Source of the DNA: Saccoglossus kowalevskii
Taxonomy: Eukaryota; Hemichordata; Enteropneusta; Harrimaniidae
Assembly: GCF_000003605.2 (NCBI RefSeq)
Contig: NW_003109113.1
Coordinates: forward strand, 43,318 to 66,387
DNA: 23,070 nt
Reading direction: 5' to 3'
Below the pieces are notes generated by a model. It worked only from the letters and a program-made list of their open reading frames with translations, was not told the origin of the DNA and did not search any database. Shown in pieces: positions 18,616 through 23,070 of this stretch. Made by a program: the position numbers and the translations under genes. Each line of letters starts with the position of its first letter. Within the stretch, counting starts at the first letter, position 1.

Positions 18616-18627
18616 GGATTTGACCTG

Positions 18628-18805
18628 CAACAGGTGGTTACAGCAATTACTTATCTCATAGACAGTAATCCAGGGGTTTCGTTGAGAGCCGTCCGGCGGC
18701 CATATGGCTTGCTACAAGCCCAAATTGGCCGTCTACTCTGACCCCGACCGCCTACGCCAGTCTCGCTGTAGCGCTTCCCACTGCCGAGAGCTTTTTTATT
18801 TATTT
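18628..18805. other. GC-rich islet of unknown nature, possible inserted element
   Basis: 18670-18795 is sharply G+C- and CpG-rich in AT-rich surroundings. It contains a perfect hairpin, GGCTTG-CTA-CAAGCC (18706-18720), and ends in the T-rich run CTTTTTTATTTATTTTTT. The 9-mer TTTGACCTG occurs at both edges (18619-18627 and 18806-18814) and could be a target-site duplication. Several frames are open because few stops occur in GC-rich DNA, including a 65-codon minus frame; none has a recognised motif. A pol III transcript ending in T, a SINE-like insertion or a lone exon are all possible. Confidence 0.35.
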
Positions 18806-18814
18806 TTTGACCTG

Positions 18815-19760
18815 TTGTTACAGGATGATGGTCTGCTATTAAATGCATTTATGAAATCCTTGCCAATCACTTGCTAAATCAGAATTGAGAGAATCACAGC
18901 TGGCTTCTTTTTTTCAAAAACAACTCTCTGAAATTTTTGTTCTATGAAGCATGATTTTTTTTTTATATAAAATATTTATAAACATTTTATAAATTTCAAA
19001 TGATGGTTGAAAACAACTTACAATGACTAAGCAGATTTACACATCCCATGCAGAATATCTTTTGCATGGTAGTACTTCTACCAATGTTTGGAGCAAACTT
19101 GCAAAGACTCATGGATAATTATCATTACCAAGCGACTTCTATAGCCAATGAAAGCATCTTTTTGGAATTTGAATAAAAAGTGAGTCTTGGTTGAATAAAA
19201 TATTTCCACTTCTAATATTATATTATATTCATTGCTATATGTGAATGATCTTGATCAAAGTTATTATGTCAAACTTTTACGTTAATTTTTATCTCAGTGA
19301 TATAATGTCTACAGCAAAACTATTTACAATGACTTGTTTATTTTTTCACCTCATACTTGATAAAGGCAATAAAATGGTAACTTCAGAATGTCTGTTGTCT
19401 GGCACCAAAAAACCAACTGAGACAGGTTGTTAATAGTTTGATTTATGCTGAACAATTCCTTCAGAAAAAAGATCTGTCTAGACCATAGATTGATCTTACA
19501 TAAGCAGTATATCTACCTTAGTTACATACAATACCTTTCACTGCACAATAATGTAGGTGATTTGTTTGTATAAAGGTGTCTGTTATAAGATGTCTGTTTA
19601 CTGTTATATCAATTCACCTAGATCCATCCACAATGAGAGTGTATAACTATGTTTAGAATGTTACTATGGATTTGTTTTGTGGAAGGTGATTTTCTGCTCA
19701 GTTTGAGATTTTGCACTTGTGAATTGGGTGGTTAATTGATTGATTGGTTAATTTATTAGT
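18815..19760. other. AT-rich noncoding stretch
   Basis: No supported gene. A GTGAGTC after AATTTGAATAAAAA (about 19179) resembles a donor, but the upstream acceptor is weak. Confidence 0.5.
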
Positions 19761-19799
19761 TTGATTAATTAATTAATTTATTTATTTCCTTATTTATTT

Positions 19800-20105
19800 A
19801 CTCTGTATTTCTATGTTTAGTTCTATGTATTATTTACTTACTGTTATAACTAGTCTTTGTAGCATTTTTTGTAATAATCATTTTTGTTAGGTGAATACTA
19901 CGCCCTTGTATTTTTTTTTTCCATTGAAATAATTGTATACAGGGGAACAGACTTGTATCTTCTGTTACCCCAGCCATGGATCACTTGCTAATTTTTTTTT
20001 CTTTTTTTTTAATATTTATTATTTTGCAATGTACTCTCTCTCTTGTCGTATGTTTTTAGTTCTTTGTACTACCTGTAATCTATGGCAAATAAATAAATAA
20101 TAATA
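19800..20105 (+). mobile_element. 3' end of a second non-LTR retrotransposon copy
   Basis: Contains TACGCCCTTGTA, TATACAGGGGAACAGACTTG (from 19937) and TTACCCCAGCCATGGATCAC, and ends TCTATGGCAAATAAATAAAT plus further AAT units (20080-20105). A 3' UTR closing in a short (AAAT)n tail is typical of LINE-type elements, and this wording resembles invertebrate non-LTR 3' ends. No reverse-transcriptase frame is present, so it is a 5'-truncated copy in plus orientation. It differs in sequence from the copy ending at 10213. The left boundary is uncertain; family assignment needs a repeat-library search. Confidence 0.5.
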
Positions 20106-20109
20106 TTGA

Positions 20110-20965
20110 TATTGAAATTATGAAATTTGATTTTGAACTTTTTTGATTTTTAATATTTAAAAAAAAAAGTGGCAGTGACATAAAAGTGGGATATAGACAA
20201 CATTCTTGGATTAGTCTGTCTATTAAGGAAGTTGAGATTGATTTCAAAATTATTCCGTACATTTCATTAGTTGGTTTATGCTATGAAACACAGAAATAAA
20301 ACAAAAAAAAACAGAAAACTTTTGAAAAAACTCTTGCGACAAATTTCCAGATATTCATTGTATCTTTAATATTATCGGTAATAGCTTTGCATTGGTTTAA
20401 ATAGTGAAAGTATTTCATAATTTTTTTTTTAAATTTTGCACAATGACATGTTCTGAAATAAAACTTGTATATTTGTGTCAATACATGTGTATGTATCATA
20501 ATATTGTTACAAATTTATTACTACTTGTCATATAATTTAGAGACTTTCTAATGAATTTGCAGTATTTCACCCATGATGCATTGTGGTTTATTTTTACTAT
20601 TGTATACAGTGAATGCAAAACATGGGGCTTGACCTTCAGAGTTGAAAGGGCACCCAGTATAAATGGCAAATTTAATAAAATTGACCCAGCATATATGGAT
20701 AATATAGTGTAAATCTGTATTTTTCAAAGGGCACTAAGGCCAACTCATTGGGCATCAAGATATTTATCTTTAATGCCTCTGTGATATATCACTTGCTTTA
20801 TACACCAATAACAACTGCTCTGATTGTATGCTTTGTTAACACTGAGTTAGGTGGTGAAAAATAGCAATCCTTGTTGTTCTGTAACTATCACACCACCATT
20901 CCTTAATAACACTGTATTGTATTTAATATGAATTGGATCTTTCCTCCTATGTTTGTGTCTGCCGG
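20110..20965. other. AT-rich noncoding stretch
   Basis: Minus frames at 20080-20262 and 20281-20499 are AT-driven and overlap simple A/T runs. Nothing else can be supported. Confidence 0.55.
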
Positions 20966-20972
20966 CTTTCAG

Positions 20973-21044
20973 CCTGTCTACCTCAATATCTTTAGTCTCA
21001 AGCTCACTCAATATGATTTCATTCTAGGTTTATCATATTTATAA
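20973..21044 (+). CDS. Possible plus-strand exon
   Basis: A good pyrimidine tract and acceptor (TTTCCTCCTATGTTTGTGTC...GGCTTTCAG) precede 23 open codons reading PVYLNIFSLKLTQYDFILG and then LSYL before TAA. Alternatively the exon may end at a weak donor, CTAG/GTTTATC, at 21027. No family recognised. The support is mainly the acceptor. Confidence 0.22.
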   Translation, partial: PVYLNIFSLKLTQYDFILGLSYL

Positions 21045-21750
21045 AATCCTACTATTGTATTGCATCAAGAATTGTTGAAAAGTATTCCCACACAGATGCC
21101 GTGTTAACAAAACATTGTCACTTAATTTTGCACTGACCTCAGTTTTGTTTCCTACATTTGATATTACCCCCCCCCTCCTTTTCCTTTTTTTTTGTGTGTG
21201 CACAACACCATTAGAATTTAAAAACTAGTGACTTGTCCAAATAGGTGGTTAAATACTATAAGGTGGTTATAGACAGATGATTTCCAATTGCATTCATAGT
21301 GTACTTTGTTTACATGTCAATTGATAAACAGCTATTCGATCCAGTATTTGCATGTCAATCTGGAGGGCACTGTGGATGTATTGGTTATGCCATGTTAGGT
21401 CACTTGGATATCGTGACTGCAATGATAACAGTTCTCTCCTGCTGAGCTGCACTTTTGATTATTATACATGCTGTCTGGGGAATACTGCAAACAAAAACAT
21501 CATTTTCCCTCACAAATTTTGGTGCATTTTTTTTTTTTAATCATAATTTTATTATTAATTTTTTAGACCAAATGAACATATGTTCTACAGATCTTTGTCA
21601 AAATATATAGAAACTACTATTGTATTGAGTAAGATCTATGTGGTTTCCAATGCGTAGAGGTCATCACACGGCAATTACTGTTGTATTCACAAGTGATCAT
21701 GTTTAGTTTGACATGCCTAAATACCAGATCACGAGTAAAATGGCCCAATA
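21045..21750. other. AT-rich noncoding stretch
   Basis: No gene supported, apart from the pyrimidine tract at 21167. The plus frame at 21352-21540 and the minus frame at 21617-21799 have no supporting signals. Confidence 0.5.
21167..21193 (+). repeat. 27-nt pyrimidine tract
   Basis: Nine C, then TCC, then T/C runs ending in nine T, followed directly by a short GT run. Homopurine/homopyrimidine tracts can adopt triplex structure; no function is shown. Confidence 0.7.
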
Positions 21751-21761
21751 CCACAGGGGTG

Positions 21762-21953
21762 TCAACTAATAACCACTTTATCATACATGGTTTCATCATG
21801 ATCTACATGTTCTGTAGGACAAACACAGATGATTTCAAATTCTTTTGGTTTTAATAGATGCCCCACTATATGCGTGCACTCAGCATACTGAGAACGACAT
21901 GCTCCATCTTGGTCAAAGTTCGTTGAATACTTTATAGCTGATGGTGGAACCAT
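21762..21953 (-). CDS. Small cysteine-rich open frame
   Basis: From an ATG in good context (ATCATGG) at 21953, 63 codons run to TGA at 21762. The frame is also open six codons upstream to a TAG. It reads MVPPSAIKYSTNFDQDGACR, then SQYAEC, a Lys/Glu-rich segment, and ICVCP before an acidic tail. The C-x-C after spaced cysteines recalls the last strand of cystine-knot ligands, but other signatures are missing and no signal peptide is visible, so no family is claimed. The acceptor context upstream is poor. Chance is a real alternative. Confidence 0.25.
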   Translation of the reverse strand: MVPPSAIKYSTNFDQDGACRSQYAECTHIVGHLLKPKEFEIICVCPTEHVDHDETMYDKVVIS

Positions 21954-22243
21954 GATATTGCATAAGCTCAACTAGCCATGCAATATTGACTACCTCTCGT
22001 TACTGCTTATAACGTTTAGCAAATTATATTCATATCAGCTTTATAAAGTGTTATCTTGGTCTGAAACAAACTCTCCGTTCGTCAATATGTGATTTAGATA
22101 TACCTGTGTCAATAATAGAATGTCTGGATGAAAGTGGATACAACAATATAACATTACTTTCCAATTGTTATGCTGTAGTGTGTACTGTTCATTTTTCAAC
22201 TTCCGCAAACTGCCATGATTTCTGTTTTAATACGCGTTCTCAG

Positions 22244-22271
22244 TCGACCTTGAAACGCCAGTCAGAACATG
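22244..22271 (+). CDS. Possible short exon with strong splice sites
   Basis: The acceptor TTTCTGTTTTAATACGCGTTCTCAG ends at 22243 and the strong donor ACATG/GTAAGTGC follows 22271. The 28 nt read STLKRQSEH plus one base. The same frame is open further upstream to about 22090, where a GATTTAG could serve as an alternative acceptor. This gives a longer cysteine-containing reading (DIPVSIIECLDESGYNN...). The donor is shared by both models. No family recognised. Confidence 0.28.
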
Positions 22272-22473
22272 GTAAGTGCATAAAATACACAGATGTTGAC
22301 CAATAATCATAAACAACATTGAAACACACCATGGTTGAGTTGTTAATGTGCATAGTGATTACAAATAAACAGTTCAGGTGACACAGTAAAAATACTTTGC
22401 GTATTTGATAATTCATTGAATCTTGATAAAATTGTACCGGTACTATCGGATCAAAGGAATCACATGTTTCAAG

Positions 22474-22643
22474 TATAATATAATATTTAAGCAATAACCC
22501 CCGCCGAAGGCGGGTAAACCACGAGATATTGCACAATTCACGACATATATGCACGAGCCGCAGGCGAGTGCATATATGGAGTGAATTGTGCAATATCAAG
22601 TGGTATACCCAACTTCAGCGGGGGTTATTGCTATTATATTATA
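22474..22643. mobile_element. 170-bp near-perfect palindromic element
   Basis: The left arm (TATAATATAATATTTAAGCA then ATAACCCCCGCC... to about 22554) is complementary to the right arm (GTGCATATATGG... to TTATATTATA at 22643). There are about ten mismatches and a 4-5 base extension near the left end. The apex, GAGCCGCAGGCGA, has a small GCC-GCA-GGC stem, and the left arm contains its own CCCGCC-GAA-GGCGGG hairpin (22500-22514). The G+C-rich core contrasts with the AT-rich flanks. It fits a fold-back MITE. The 119-codon minus frame crossing it is a shadow. Confidence 0.85.
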
Positions 22644-23070
22644 CCAGTATATTGACAATTCGATAAAACTTGTAAAAAAAGAGTTTACTTTCATCTACTA
22701 AAAGATCATGATTATGGCCCTTGAACATGAATATTTATAAGAATAGTATGTAGTTGTACGCTGAATGCATACAAAAATTACATGCGCAACACAGTTCAAA
22801 TTGAATACAAACTAATTTTTATTCCACATGAAAAAAAACAAATCCACGTTGAATAGAGCAGCGTAAACACACAAATTAGCATAACAAAGGATGACCTTTC
22901 TGACCTTTTACTGACGCACAACGCGATTTGAAATACAGGGTCGTGTACAGTTTGGATCATTTAAACAACGGATTTTCCATGTTTTCATTCCAGTTTTGTA
23001 CAATTTGGACTGTAATTTGCCCATTGAAAGTACAGTTGTGAAATAAACCGGTTTTGTGACTCATCATACT
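22644..23070. other. AT-rich noncoding end of window
   Basis: No gene supported. It contains a DR3 motif (22892-22906) and an AATAAA at 23042-23047 near the right edge. The latter could be a polyadenylation signal of an unseen transcript. Confidence 0.5.
22892..22906 (-). promoter_or_regulatory. Nuclear-receptor DR3 element
   Basis: TGACCT-TTC-TGACCT is AGGTCA-GAA-AGGTCA on the minus strand, two perfect half-sites three bases apart. DR3 is the arrangement preferred by VDR/RXR-type heterodimers. Function inferred. Confidence 0.38.

Noticed and set aside
18740-18760. tRNA-type A box TGGCGTAGGCGG on the minus strand of the GC islet
   Set aside because: One mismatch to the consensus, and no acceptable B box (GGTTCGANNCC) at the expected distance. 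The T run is on the wrong side for this orientation.
18660-18795. 5S rRNA or other known small RNA
   Set aside because: Short stretches of G+C-rich similarity only; the conserved internal promoter and overall order do not match.
22240-22599. 119-codon minus frame
   Set aside because: A third of it is one arm plus the apex of the palindromic element at 22474-22643, so it is a shadow of that structure.

Overview
The window looks like nuclear DNA of an animal, most likely a marine invertebrate. It is about two thirds A+T and poor in CpG, and it has no long open frames, operons or ribosome-binding sites. It does have consensus splice sites, a large minisatellite, miniature inverted-repeat elements and 3' ends of non-LTR retrotransposons. 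Species and phylum cannot be read from the sequence. At this base composition roughly 7% of random codons are stops, so dozens of open frames of 60 or more codons are expected by chance in 23 kb; that is about what is present. Frame length is therefore not evidence here, and every coding call below is a candidate exon resting on splice signals, family motifs or local composition.

Region by region. 1-11920 is AT-rich intron or intergenic DNA. It holds candidate exons on both strands: on plus, 1-135 and 3994-4170; on minus, 1834-2316, a phase-compatible chain 7546 to 5507 with a possible further exon at 4513, and pieces at 7830-7943, 8420-8543, 8574-8630 and 8926-8961. It also holds a retrotransposon 3' end (10085-10213) and a decayed MITE (10781-10979). 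11922-13008 is a 29-bp minisatellite of about 37 units. 13277-13575 holds a PET-domain-like coding remnant abutting a fold-back element. 14972-15187 (minus) holds a fragment resembling a chymotrypsin-type (S1) serine protease. 15900-16075 is a GC/CpG-rich islet that reads as a first coding exon on plus. 16568-16779 is a second copy of the same MITE. 18660-18795 is a second GC-rich islet of unknown nature. 19800-20105 is another non-LTR 3' end. 20973-22271 holds weak exon candidates, and 22474-22643 is a 170-bp near-perfect palindromic element.

No complete gene can be assembled, and no functional pathway can be inferred. The most distinctive structures are the minisatellite, which is free of indels and has a two-variant higher-order pattern, the palindromic element, and the two degenerate domain-like remnants. 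I found no convincing undescribed biological system. RNA-seq mapping and a repeat-library search would settle most calls.
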